Translations under genes and position numbers: made by a program
The notes under the pieces: generated by a model
The model's input: the letters and a program-made list of their open reading frames with translations, nothing else
Databases searched by the model: none
What the model was told of the DNA's origin: nothing
DNA from: Lysinibacillus macroides
GTDB lineage: Bacteria > Bacillota > Bacilli > Bacillales_A > Planococcaceae
Length of the DNA stretch: 64,000 nt
NCBI RefSeq assembly: GCF_001281525.1
Contig: NZ_LGCI01000010.1
Span: forward strand, 734,869 to 798,868
Direction of reading: 5' to 3'
Part shown: one piece after another, positions 1 through 10,000 of the stretch
Layout of the letters: the number at the start of each line of letters is the position of its first letter
Numbering within the stretch: position 1 is the stretch's first letter

Positions 1-1371
1 ATACGATGATTCCATACGAACAAGCTCACCGTTGATAAGCGTATAGCCTTCCTCTACCTCATCATAATAAGGCTCTATATACAATGTAAAAATATTTTCC
101 TGCTCATCATACTCAATACGATAGGAATTTCCGTAAATATTATGCCATCTCTCGTTGACAGACTTACCAAACTCCTTATCTAAAATCGCGCCTAATTCTT
201 CAAATGAAATACCTGTTTGTTGGAAATCTATAGTGAGTGAACTAAGCCATCCCCACTGACTCGTTGCAGTTAATGTAAGTGGTTCCGAGATATTAAACAT
301 TTGTACCCTTGCCTGATACTTCGTGTTGCGATCTTCAGATGGAACTTGACTGAATCGGATACCCGTTGCTTCCTCTATCTCTTTTTTCGAGCTATGCGGT
401 ATTCTTATCGTACTAGAGATTGGATATACCGTATGATCAAAGATAGGTCGTGATATGGCCTGATAGGACGGCGTTTGATCGCTCATAATTTCCCTAGCAA
501 TCACCTGACCCGCATCTGCCGCATACACAAGCATATCAGGGCTGACATGTTCTATCGTGTCATTCTCATTATGATACTCCCCATGTACAGCTGGGTGGGA
601 AAAGAATAAATTTGGAATAAGCTTTGGAGCAAAAGCAGCATGGTCACTTGTCCCACCACTGTTATACTCAACAACTTGAATATTTTTATAATTGTCATTG
701 CTCTTTAGTAAATCAGATAAAAAACTTGCTTCCCCATCAGCCGAATAAATTTTCACATTCTGCTCTTTTTTTGCCGCTAGCATATCGAAATTGAGCATCC
801 CAATCACTCTATCACTATCGGCCCCTAACTGATCCACATAATGCATCGAGCCAAGCAAGCCGTCCTCTTCTGCGTCAAAGGCGATAAAACGTATTTCCGT
901 ATCAGTAGGTACATTATGTAATAAACGCACAAGCTCAAGCATAACTGCAACACCAGAAGCATTGTCATTGGCTGCTGGTATATTTCTGATACTATCATAG
1001 TGCGCACCAATAATCAGAATATCATTTGTTTTTACCGCTGTATTCGGCGAAATCGTTCCAATAATATTGGTTGCTGAATATTTGGTGAAAGGCTCTTCCC
1101 CTTTTTCAGCTAAATCCCAATTGAAATGTTCTGCTTCAAACGCCTGCGTTGTCACCGTAAGACCATATTGTTCAAATGTGTCTATAATGAATTGCCTTGC
1201 AAGCTCCTTTTCTTCATTATCATGTCCTCGTGGATAGGAGGACAAAACCTCGACAGTGGACATCATGTCATTTGCATCCACACTACCTTCCATTGCGTTT
1301 GCTGTAAAGGTACTTGAAAAGCCTGCAAAAATAACTAAGACCGCTAGCACTACCCTTATTATTGTTCTCAT
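1..1371 (-). CDS. Secreted M28-family metallo-aminopeptidase (3' end outside window)
   Basis: Reading leftward from an ATG at 1371 the frame stays open to the window edge, so the C-terminus is missing. The first 26 residues form a signal peptide (charged MRTIIR start, hydrophobic core, ANA-type cleavage site), so the enzyme should be exported. The M28 zinc-peptidase signature follows: GAHYDS (first metal histidine), AANDNASG (bridging aspartate) and AFDAEEDGLLGS (catalytic glutamate pair), then a further metal site in GGTSDHAAF. M28 enzymes remove N-terminal residues from peptides using two zinc ions. A purine-rich ATGGGGGTAG lies shortly before the start. It is convergent in layout with nothing on its left that can be seen, and appears unrelated to the siderophore operon. 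Family assignment is firm; exact substrate is unknown. Confidence 0.9.
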   Translation of the reverse strand, partial: MRTIIRVVLAVLVIFAGFSSTFTANAMEGSVDANDMMSTVEVLSSYPRGHDNEEKELARQFIIDTFEQYGLTVTTQAFEAEHFNWDLAEKGEEPFTKYSATNIIGTISPNTAVKTNDILIIGAHYDSIRNIPAANDNASGVAVMLELVRLLHNVPTDTEIRFIAFDAEEDGLLGSMHYVDQLGADSDRVIGMLNFDMLAAKKEQNVKIYSADGEASFLSDLLKSNDNYKNIQVVEYNSGGTSDHAAFAPKLIPNLFFSHPAVHGEYHNENDTIEHVSPDMLVYAADAGQVIAREIMSDQTPSYQAISRPIFDHTVYPISSTIRIPHSSKKEIEEATGIRFSQVPSEDRNTKYQARVQMFNISEPLTLTATSQWGWLSSLTIDFQQTGISFEELGAILDKEFGKSVNERWHNIYGNSYRIEYDEQENIFTLYIEPYYDEVEEGYTLINGELVRMESSY

Positions 1372-1718
1372 TTATCAGCTACCCCCATCTGCTTACCCGT
1401 GTAAACTTTATCTAATATCCCTTTAAAACTATCCATCACACGCTAAGCCATCCTTGTTGTTATTTATTGGATGAAAGCAACCTATCCAAATATGGATAAT
1501 TTTACATCAAAAACATCATTTATACAATGTTTTTTATTTATATATTGGGGAAACCTCTTAATCAAATGACTAGAGATTGGTTAAATTAGGTTTTTTTTTT
1601 TGGGAGAGGTTATAAAATGTAATTGGTAAAAATATGATCCTAGGGCATTTATCTTTTGTTATCATTTCACTATCAATAAGTAGCCATTATTAGGATTCAC
1701 TACAGAAGGAGAGCTATT
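1372..1718. other. Intergenic stretch without recognised gene
   Basis: AT-rich spacer between the divergent peptidase gene and the small peptide gene at 1719. It must contain the promoters of both, but I could not pick a convincing -35/-10 pair. No RNA gene or repeat is apparent. Confidence 0.5.
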
Positions 1719-1832
1719 GTGAAACACAAAAAAGTGAATATATGGATATTGATGTTTAGTGTCGTGCTTGTAATTTGTATACCTTTTATTTATGGAAATA
1801 GAGAAAATATTGATGATAGTACATATCACTAA
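1719..1832 (+). CDS. 37-aa single-pass membrane peptide, unknown function
   Basis: A GTG start at 1719 lies 5-6 bases after a strong ribosome binding site (AGAAGGAGAG), and the frame runs 37 codons to TAA. The product has a basic N-terminus (MKHKKVNIW), a hydrophobic segment of about 18 residues (LMFSVVLVICIPFIYG) and a short acidic tail (RENIDDSTYH). That profile fits a small membrane-anchored peptide with the N-terminus inside. I do not recognise the family. The support is the RBS, start and hydrophobic profile only; an accidental ORF remains possible. Confidence 0.45.
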   Translation: MKHKKVNIWILMFSVVLVICIPFIYGNRENIDDSTYH

Positions 1833-2062
1833 AGTTATTTCTCGTGCTTTTTAATTTTGTATTCTTTATTCCCACATATCCCCAAAAGATTTGAGAGCAA
1901 ACACAAACAAATTTAGACTACTTAACCTTCCAGCAAGCGCATTAAAAAATGTTTTATATATACCTTCCTTGACCAGCCCCTCCACTTTCATAGAAATTTA
2001 TCATCATCTTACTATATTAAAGTTCAAATAAAAGTTTATAATTTTCCTGAAATTAAAAAACA
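1833..2062. other. Intergenic stretch without recognised gene
   Basis: AT-rich sequence between the small peptide gene and the terminator that closes the siderophore operon. I see no open frame with an RBS and no structured RNA here. Confidence 0.45.
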
Positions 2063-2092
2063 TCCGAAATATTGAGAGATCAATATTTCGGA
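2053..2092 (-). terminator. Rho-independent terminator of the siderophore biosynthesis operon
   Basis: A perfect 12-bp inverted repeat (2063-2074 TCCGAAATATTG with 2081-2092) encloses a 6-base loop. On the minus strand the stem is followed by a run of six T, as expected for termination of the operon whose last gene ends at 2228. On the plus strand a weaker T-rich tail follows, so it may work in both directions. Confidence 0.8.
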
Positions 2093-2227
2093 CATTTTTA
2101 ATATATAACTAATCAACGCATATTTCTTTGTAAAGTTAATACTTGATGTGCTATTCATTGAATACATTCACTATCACAACGCTGGCATTGGAGATGTAGG
2201 AATTATCTTTATTCAATAGTATTTCAA

Positions 2228-3376
2228 TTATTCTTTTAATTCCATTGCATCTAACATTGTTGTTAATTTCGCAGAGATCTCGTTGTATTCACTATTTGGC
2301 ACTGAGTTGTTCACTATTCCAGCCCCTGCAAACAATGTAACCTTTTTATCCTCTATTGCTGCACAACGAATAGTGATTACCCATTCCCCATCGCCATTAC
2401 TATCCATATAGCCAACTAACCCTGTATAAAAGCCTCTGTTAAATGGCTCTATTTCCTGTATAAAATGTAAGGATTGCTTTTGCGGTTCCCCGCATATTGC
2501 TGGGGTGGGATGTAACAATTGAGCTAAATCCAATGCATCCATCGTATTATTTGTCAGCTTCCCTTTAATAACTGTGGATAAATGGATCATTGTATCTGTA
2601 TAAAGAATCTCAGGTCTTTGATTAAACTCTATATCGCTTAAATAAGGGTGCAATTTCTCACACATATAGTCCACAACAATTTTATGTTCATACAAATCCT
2701 TATCAGAGTTAAGTAGTTCTTTCTCTAAATAAGCATCCTTTATCTTATTAAAAGTTTGTTTTCGTGAACCAGCTAAGGGATTAATCGTTACCATAGCTCC
2801 ATCCTTTTTTACAAGTAACTCGGGACTTGCTCCAATAAGTGTTTGGCAATCATCTGTACCCATTGAAAAAATATAGCCCTGATTATTTTTATATAGTAAA
2901 TTTGTTAACCATGAAGATATTGGCGGATTGTCCTTCAAGTGGAAGTTTAATGTTCTAGCTAAAACTACCTTATTAAAATGCTGATCATTAATAAAATTGA
3001 TTGCCTTTCGAACCATCTCACTAAATTGCTCTTTATCAGGGATAGTCTGACTCTGTTCTATCATTAAGGGATGAGTGGTTACTTGCAAGTCCATAATCAA
3101 GCGACACTTATCATAACGCTCAAGTTTTTCTGGTACAATAATGGTTGCCTTTGTACGTCCATCAAATGGAATTGCTGCAATCATTATTTGTGTCTTATAT
3201 TGTTGCTGAAGTTTTATCATTTCATCTTTGAACTTTGAAGGGTCGTTGTATTCTATCCTAAACCTTTTGCAGCTTCCTTTACATAATAATAGTTGTTCAG
3301 GTGTTTTAAATAGGGTATCCTGTTTTTGAAAATTCTGAAGGATTTCAGAAAGTTTTGTTTTCATCATCGTTTTCAA
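2228..3376 (-). CDS. Isochorismate synthase (DhbC/EntC type)
   Basis: Converts chorismate to isochorismate, the first step toward aryl acids of siderophores. The 382-aa length matches DhbC/EntC and is shorter than typical salicylate synthases (about 430-450 aa). The chorismate-binding core is complete: FNKVVLART with the catalytic lysine, then HPTPAICGEP, EPFNRGFYTGLVGYMD, GDGEWVITIRCA and FAGAGIV. These read as the isochorismate synthase subfamily. It is the last gene of the operon, one base after the PPTase gene. No isochorismate-pyruvate lyase (PchB) and no DhbA/DhbB is present in the window, so the step from isochorismate to the loaded aryl acid is unaccounted for here. Start choice between MKTMMKTK methionines is not resolved. 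Confidence 0.88.
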   Translation of the reverse strand: MKTMMKTKLSEILQNFQKQDTLFKTPEQLLLCKGSCKRFRIEYNDPSKFKDEMIKLQQQYKTQIMIAAIPFDGRTKATIIVPEKLERYDKCRLIMDLQVTTHPLMIEQSQTIPDKEQFSEMVRKAINFINDQHFNKVVLARTLNFHLKDNPPISSWLTNLLYKNNQGYIFSMGTDDCQTLIGASPELLVKKDGAMVTINPLAGSRKQTFNKIKDAYLEKELLNSDKDLYEHKIVVDYMCEKLHPYLSDIEFNQRPEILYTDTMIHLSTVIKGKLTNNTMDALDLAQLLHPTPAICGEPQKQSLHFIQEIEPFNRGFYTGLVGYMDSNGDGEWVITIRCAAIEDKKVTLFAGAGIVNNSVPNSEYNEISAKLTTMLDAMELKE

Positions 3377-3377
3377 C

Positions 3378-3983
3378 TCACTTATCTGCTTCTTTTATTA
3401 ATAGATTTTCTGTGATATTCACTACACGTATGTTCTTTTTTTTACTACTAATGAGCGACAAACGGTAATTATTATCAACGATCATGGAATGACAAAATAC
3501 ATCGCCTAAAATTGATTGAAATTGCTGATTTTCGAGTAAGAAGTTTACTTTTGTTAGATTCATATTTAATCCCATACCTATCATTTTGGAATAAGCTTCT
3601 TTTAAAGTCCAAATGGTATAAAAATAATCTAGCTTATCTTCCTTTAATGGAAACCCATGAAACTGTATGATCTCTTGTTCACTCATAAAATATTCGATAC
3701 AATCAAACTCAACTGGTTTTATTTGTTCAATATCAATACCGATAAAGCAATCTAAAGAGACTGCACCTACAAAATAATCGCCAGAATGAGATATATTAAA
3801 GTGAAGATTCGTATAGCCTGAGCTATTTACATATGGCTTTCCATATGGACCATATTCAAATTGAATATCTTGTAATCCAGTTTCCTTCAATAGAATATAG
3901 CGTTTAAACAAATCAGAATACTTATTATCGGCATCACTTATCTTGTATAAATAGACATTCATAGATTGATTGAAGCTTGTCAT
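3378..3983 (-). CDS. 4'-phosphopantetheinyl transferase, Sfp family
   Basis: Transfers phosphopantetheine from CoA to the serine of carrier domains, here presumably the ArCP and PCP domains of the two NRPS proteins in the same operon. At 201 aa it is slightly shorter than Sfp. The diagnostic motifs are present: IGIDIEQ around residues 81-87 with Mg-binding D84 and E86, and WTLKEAYSK at 125-133 with K128-E129 and K133. The gene overlaps the thioesterase gene by four bases (ATGA), so translation is likely coupled. Having its own PPTase makes the cluster self-sufficient for NRPS activation. Confidence 0.9.
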   Translation of the reverse strand: MTSFNQSMNVYLYKISDADNKYSDLFKRYILLKETGLQDIQFEYGPYGKPYVNSSGYTNLHFNISHSGDYFVGAVSLDCFIGIDIEQIKPVEFDCIEYFMSEQEIIQFHGFPLKEDKLDYFYTIWTLKEAYSKMIGMGLNMNLTKVNFLLENQQFQSILGDVFCHSMIVDNNYRLSLISSKKKNIRVVNITENLLIKEADK

Positions 3984-4732
3984 GGTGTACTAACGCTATA
4001 ATGGAGGATCGTATCCTCTATCACCTTTACATACATATCTCCTAATTCGTACAAATAAAAGTGACTGCCTTGAAAATTTTCAAATGAAAAGCTATTATTC
4101 GTAACTTCCCTCCAACACGACATATCTGTATCTGCAAGGTCAGGATCTTCATCACCATAATGAGCAATAACGGGGATATTCAGCTTCTGTCCCGTATAGG
4201 AAAAAGACTCATGCAAGATATAATCATTTTTTATAGAAGGTATGACAAAGTTAAGAAACTCTTGATTGTTTAATAGGCATTGTGGTGTACCACCCAAGCG
4301 ATGTAATTCCTGTATTAAATAATGATCTGCCATCGTTGAATGATATTTATCCTTGCCTTTACAATGTGGAGCTTGGCGACTTGCAGCTACCAATAGTTGA
4401 AGCTGTACATCTGTATAATTTTCAAGATAGTGAGCTACTTCAAATGCAATGGCAGCCCCCATGCTATGGCCAAATAATACGACCTTCTTGTCTTTTGAAA
4501 TACTTTCAATGGCCTGCGCTACTTTTGCACCTAATGCAGCAATGTTTAAAATCGGTTCTTCCATTCTCCTGGTTCCTTTGCCTGGTAGTTCTACACTATA
4601 TATATTTAAATGCCTATATCCTGATATCCATTCCCTATAATTAGAGGCTGATCCACCAGCATGATGAAAGCAAAATAAGTTGACATCAGCTTGGTGATTA
4701 CATGAGAATGGAAACCAAATCTTCATATCCAT
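3980..4732 (-). CDS. Type II thioesterase of the NRPS cluster (PchC/YbtT-like)
   Basis: A 250-aa alpha/beta hydrolase that removes wrong or stalled groups from carrier domains. The N-terminal CFHHAGGSASNYREW motif is typical of the family. The nucleophile elbow is GHSMG with Ser90, an Asp lies in YGDEDPD, and the catalytic His is in the GSHFYLYE segment. This stand-alone enzyme keeps the ordinary serine, unlike the thioesterase domain fused to the downstream NRPS, which has cysteine. It overlaps its neighbours on both sides by one to four bases. The assignment as editing thioesterase follows from family and context. Confidence 0.9.
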   Translation of the reverse strand: MDMKIWFPFSCNHQADVNLFCFHHAGGSASNYREWISGYRHLNIYSVELPGKGTRRMEEPILNIAALGAKVAQAIESISKDKKVVLFGHSMGAAIAFEVAHYLENYTDVQLQLLVAASRQAPHCKGKDKYHSTMADHYLIQELHRLGGTPQCLLNNQEFLNFVIPSIKNDYILHESFSYTGQKLNIPVIAHYGDEDPDLADTDMSCWREVTNNSFSFENFQGSHFYLYELGDMYVKVIEDTILHYSVSTP

Positions 4733-6924
4733 TACAGCACCCTCCTTTTTTCTAGCGCAAATAATCGTTGCCCTAATGGATAGAGCTTATGTGCCTTATC
4801 TGGTTGAATAGATATACATTCTAATCCTACCTCATTAAATATTTCCAACCATTGAGAGGTAGTTAAAAAAGTAGATGATGTTTCTTTTCTTATGTCACTA
4901 GCAGGCTTCATCATAAATACTTGTGAAATTAACATTTGCAATGCTTCTCCATCCGCTTCTGTTATAAGGACGATACCATCATTTTTTAATAGTAATTTAA
5001 GCCTTGATAAGACTTCCCGCGTATTTTTTACATTATTTAAAACCCCTGCTGCTACAATAATATCTTGAGAATCATTCTCAATAGAAGCGATATCCGTATC
5101 ATTTTCTATATCTAATTTCATATAGTCCAGCCAGTTTATGTTTTGAAATGTTTTTTTAGCTTCATTAATAAAATAATTAGAAATATCACTAAATAAATAG
5201 CACTTTATATTTTTCTGCAGTTGCTGCTTGAGAATATGATCAATAACCACGGTAGAGGTAGCGCCTGTTCCAGCACCAATTTCCAATACATGCACATGGT
5301 CTTTCATAGCAATGTGTGCTGAGACAGTATTGGCTACTTCATGATTAAGATAATGGGCAATTATCGTTTCCTTGTACAATGCTGTTGCGATGTCCATCTC
5401 ACCATATTGAAATAGAAGCTGCACAACAGACTGCTGTCCGCTTAATAAACCATCTAGTATTTGTGCATGGCTATAAAAATAGTCCATTACTTTTTCTGGT
5501 ACTAATTGATCTGCCCAAAGTGATTTAAGCTCTATCCAATCCTGTTTGACCTCATCAGTAGTTAGAACTGGATAATTCAACATGTAGCCAGCATTAGCAC
5601 TAATAATATAGCCATGATTTGCAAGTGCAATTAGCCATCTCTGAGGGATAAATTTTAAATTTTCAGCTACTTGAATTGAATGCTGAATATCGTCCACTGA
5701 GTAGACTTTCCCTTTTACAGTTAAAATATTTTTTTTCTGAAATTCTAATAAAATAGTTTTTAAACATACCTCATTAAATTTCGCTACAGCTTGTTTAACG
5801 CTATCCACTGTTAATTGCTCATAGCGAGCTTCAATAGATATTTCTTTATGGAGTTGTGCTTTTACATCCCCAATATTTAAAAACGGTTGTGCCTTTCTTT
5901 TGTAGTCATTAGGGTATCCTAGTGAACTTGTAATATCACTCCACAGTTGTGCTGCTTGGATAATATATTGCCCTTCTCTCATCATCGCACTTGATTGACT
6001 ATTATTGATAATCAAGTTTCCTAACCTTTTAAGATCTTTTAAGATAGTGGATGGCCAAATTGTTGTTAAAATCTCTTTATAGGTTAAGCTGCTGTTTGGC
6101 TCAAACATTTCATTCACTGGCGTTGTTAATGAATATGACATCTCCTGTATCAAATCTTTTGGAATCAAAGTAGTATCAGGCATTTGCATTCTAGGTGTCC
6201 ACACAACTGGTCCATTGGTATCAAACAAAGTTAGTTTACCACTATCGAATCCTACTGTTATTTGATGCATTAAATGCATATAGCTATCAGAAACAGCTAC
6301 CTCTACCTGATTTTGTGCTCGAATCGTTGTCGGAACACCTTTTATTATGAGGGAAAGCATTTGAAACGGCGTATTGCCTGAAATGTGATCTTTAATACTC
6401 CAGGGCTGTAGATTGCCAAATAATTTTGTTAATATATGGGCTAAAGGAAACGAAACTTGAGTTGCCATATCCACATTAAGATATATTAACTCCTCTTTTT
6501 CCATAATTTTTTTGGCAATATCAATAAACTTCCTTACATAAGGTAAATTTACATATAAATCACCTACAACAAACTTTACACGGTATTGTCTCGCAATACG
6601 GTAGCACTCTATTAAGTTTTGATAATGGACTGGCTGCTCGACTAAGACATGAATGCCTCTCTTCATTAACTCAATAGCTAGCTCTGTACCAGAGCCACCC
6701 ATAATACTAGTAGGCACAACAATACAAGCAATATCAATATCTTTAGGTATATTTTCTATATCTGTATATAAGTCAGTTTCATACACGCTAGCACATAGCT
6801 GTGATCTTTGACTTCCTTGTGCCAGAATGCCAGCTAGTTCAAAGTGCTGGGCGTTTTTAATAGCTTCTAAATAAAATTGACCAAACCTTGTACCACATAC
6901 AAGTACACGTAACTTTCGTGTCAA
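4732..6924 (-). CDS. Thiazolinyl imide reductase fused to a SAM methyltransferase
   Basis: Two enzymes in one 730-aa chain. Residues about 1-345 are a Gfo/Idh/MocA-type NAD(P)H oxidoreductase with a Rossmann start (VCGTRFGQFYLEAI, 9-22) and EQPVH at 96-100. They resemble PchG/YbtU thiazolinyl imide reductases, which reduce a thiazoline on the carrier protein to thiazolidine. Residues about 350-730 are a class I methyltransferase of the kind found in NRPS/PKS lines, with an intact SAM motif VLEIGAGTGATS at 546-557. In the pyochelin and yersiniabactin systems as I know them the reductase is a separate protein and methylation domains are embedded in the synthetases. The fusion suggests reduction and methylation of the same carrier-bound intermediate. 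Separated from the upstream NRPS gene by 153 bp with a hairpin. Confidence 0.85.
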   Translation of the reverse strand: MTRKLRVLVCGTRFGQFYLEAIKNAQHFELAGILAQGSQRSQLCASVYETDLYTDIENIPKDIDIACIVVPTSIMGGSGTELAIELMKRGIHVLVEQPVHYQNLIECYRIARQYRVKFVVGDLYVNLPYVRKFIDIAKKIMEKEELIYLNVDMATQVSFPLAHILTKLFGNLQPWSIKDHISGNTPFQMLSLIIKGVPTTIRAQNQVEVAVSDSYMHLMHQITVGFDSGKLTLFDTNGPVVWTPRMQMPDTTLIPKDLIQEMSYSLTTPVNEMFEPNSSLTYKEILTTIWPSTILKDLKRLGNLIINNSQSSAMMREGQYIIQAAQLWSDITSSLGYPNDYKRKAQPFLNIGDVKAQLHKEISIEARYEQLTVDSVKQAVAKFNEVCLKTILLEFQKKNILTVKGKVYSVDDIQHSIQVAENLKFIPQRWLIALANHGYIISANAGYMLNYPVLTTDEVKQDWIELKSLWADQLVPEKVMDYFYSHAQILDGLLSGQQSVVQLLFQYGEMDIATALYKETIIAHYLNHEVANTVSAHIAMKDHVHVLEIGAGTGATSTVVIDHILKQQLQKNIKCYLFSDISNYFINEAKKTFQNINWLDYMKLDIENDTDIASIENDSQDIIVAAGVLNNVKNTREVLSRLKLLLKNDGIVLITEADGEALQMLISQVFMMKPASDIRKETSSTFLTTSQWLEIFNEVGLECISIQPDKAHKLYPLGQRLFALEKRRVL

Positions 6925-6985
6925 TTGCTTATCATCCCTTCACTCATTGCTAAAAGCAATATACCAAGTTTATTTCACTTAAAAT

Positions 6986-7065
6986 GGAGCCTTTGTGAGC
7001 ATAATATATTCAATAGAAATTCATTGTTTGCCTAAACTGAATAGAATAATTATGCTCGCAGCTCC
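6986..7065 (-). promoter_or_regulatory. Intercistronic hairpin inside the siderophore operon
   Basis: The only sizeable gap in the operon holds a long imperfect hairpin. The inner stem pairs 6997-7005 (GAGCATAAT) with 7049-7057, and the outer stem pairs 6986-6990 (GGAGC) with 7061-7065. On the minus strand the outer arm is followed by a short T-rich stretch. It could be a weak terminator, an RNA processing site, or a stabiliser that sets the ratio of NRPS to downstream enzymes. Function is inferred only from structure and position. Confidence 0.45.
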
Positions 7066-7077
7066 CTTTTCTTTTTA

Positions 7078-10000
7078 CTAAAGTGAGCCTGTCACTTGTG
7101 CCTCTTCTTTATCTTGTTCGTCCTTCTTTTCTTCGAGATTCAGAGCTAGCCCTTCAATGGTAGGGTGTAAAAATAATTTTTCTAATGTTAAAACATAGCC
7201 TTGTTCATCGAGTTTATTAATAAAGCGGATTGCTTTTAAAGAATCGCCACCCTGTTCAAAGAAATTATCTTTTATACTTCTATATTCTGTCTCCAATATT
7301 TCATTCCAAACCTTCACAATAGCCTGCTCCTCTAATGTAACTGCTAGTCTTCCTTGCTCAACGATATCAGGCTGGTGGAAAGTCTGATATTGTGCTAGTT
7401 GCTTACGGTCAAGCTTGCCATTAGCCGTTATTGGAAATCTTTCATGAACGAAATAATGATCTGGACACATATACTTAGGAATAGTATTTTTCACCTCTTC
7501 TGCAAACTGCTCAACAGATAGTGATTTGATTTGTGCTGGTCCTCCTGCTATCATAATGTGTTCCCCTAACCATTTCGAGTCACTTTGCGGCCACTCCAAT
7601 AAACATGTATAGCCCTCATCCTTCATTAAGCTTTGCCAGGCTTCTCGATTGAGTAAAGGCAATTTTTCTGTACATCTAAAATCTCTAAGCTGATGATAGC
7701 CTTCTTCAAAAAATGCTACAGTAATTAATAAAAGGGCATTATTCTTTACATTTTCAGTTAGGATAATAAGACCGCCAGGCTTTAATAGACGTTTTAAATA
7801 AGCCATGGTGTTATTCAAATGATGACTTCTATGCAATGTATTTTCGGCAATGATAATATCATAATCATGCAGCGCATATTGTTGATTATCTGGTGGGATA
7901 TTGACATCAAATTGTTTAAACTTTATATGTTCTTGTGTCGTTGATGCCTTTTTCCAATTTATAAAGTCGCTTGATTCGTCACAATAGGTGTACTGTCCAG
8001 CATTCTTAAATACCTTGGCGAAATTATCCGTGCCATGTCCTGTTCTTGTGCCAAGTTCTAAGACATTCAAAGCCTGATTTGTATCAGATTTAGCTAATGT
8101 TGCTAGCATATGCTCAACTAATTTTTCGGTATGCCGACTCCATAAATTATACTGTCCTAATTGTTCTGGCGTTAAAAACCCCTGTGAATCCAATAAATAA
8201 GCTTTTGCTGATTGCTCTCCTTTTAAAATAGCAAGACGGGCAGATCGAGATGTTATAAGTTGTTCTCTCAATTGTTGAAGTGTTTGCTTCATTTCATCAA
8301 GATTAAAGTCATTTAACTGATGATTTATATAGTTTAAAGCACCATTCTCACTGAAGTTGACAATATAACTAGAAGCCCTCTTTTCCACAAAACCATAGTG
8401 AACAAGATAATCTAGCCAATGCTCCATCAGAGATGCGTACACATTTGCAACGGACCTCATAATATCCTCTTTTATAAATACTTGCCCTTCTGCTTTAAAA
8501 ATAGTTAAAGCATATAAATCTAAAAACATCGTACCGACACTAAGCCATTCAATCGACTGTGTATAATCTGCAAGCTGATTTATTCGCAAATTTGCGGTTG
8601 AATGCGCTAGTTCCTTTTTAATCATCTCGATGCTTTTCACTAGGTTTGTATCTGTTGCAATCGTTTGAATAAGCTCATGCTGAATATGTTCATAAAGCTT
8701 CAGATGGCCAATGAGCTTTTGCTCTTGCATCGTGACAACCGCCTGTTGTATGATAGGGAATTTACATAAATTCGCTTCAATATCACCTAATTCTACTCGA
8801 TGACCATTGATTTTAACTTGCTGATCTTCACGGCCTAAAAACTCAATATTGCCATCAGGAAGAAATCTAGCTAGATCCCCTGTTTTATAGATACGTTCAC
8901 CTGTTATTGGATGGTGGATATAGTGTGCTTTGGTTCTTTCAGGATCGTGACAATACCCTACGGATAAACCAATACCACCAATATATAAGTCCCCTTTCAC
9001 CCAGACAGGGCAATCTTCATAGTTTTTATTTAATACATACAATTGTTGATGTGATAGTGATTTGCCATAAGGAATGCTCTTCCAGCTCTCTTGTACTGTA
9101 TTGATAATATAGTAGTTAGACCAAATAGAACATTCTGTTGCACCACCTAAACTAATTACATTTGCCCCTTCAAAAATATTCTTTATTTTTTCTGGTAGAG
9201 TTAATGGAATCCAATCACCACTTAATAGCACTGCTTTTAAATCATGACCTCTTTCAGCAATCGTACGAGCTGTTTTATGGTAATCAACTAACATCTCCAT
9301 AAAGGTTGGCACAGTATTCCATATCGTAATGTGATGTTTATGCAACATATCTAACCAATGTTCGGGGTCCTTCAACCTCTGAATTTCTGGTATAACAACT
9401 GCTCCTCCGACAGATAACAGGCCAAAGATATCATAAATGGATAAGTCAAAGGTAAAATTCGATAAGGCAATACTTCTATCAGAATCTGTTACGTCAAAAC
9501 GTTTATTAATATCTAAAATTGTATTCACAACACTGCGATGGGTGATTTCAACACCTTTAGGTTTACCTGTGGAACCTGAAGTGAAAATAATATAGGCTAA
9601 ATCATCTGGTTTTACATCTCTAAATATCGATGGCTTATCTTTATTAGTCGCAATAAGCTCTTCCACAATATATATATTCATTCTTAAATTACTATAACGA
9701 CTAGCCAAAGACTGGGTTGTCATTAGACTATCGACCTGTGCTTGCTGAATGATTTGATGTAATCGTTCTATTGGTGTATCTATATCTACTGGCAAGTAGG
9801 CTATCCCTGCTCTCATAATACCTAGCGCTGCAACGATTTGCTGCCAATCTTTCTCGATTAACACGACAATGACCTGTGCTTGTCCTGGGCTTACTGAATA
9901 AGCTATATTTTTAGACAGTGTATCCAATTCCTCATAGGAAATGGTAGCTGAAGGAGCAATAATAGCTGTATTCTTCCTATTCTCTATACATTGTTTTTCT

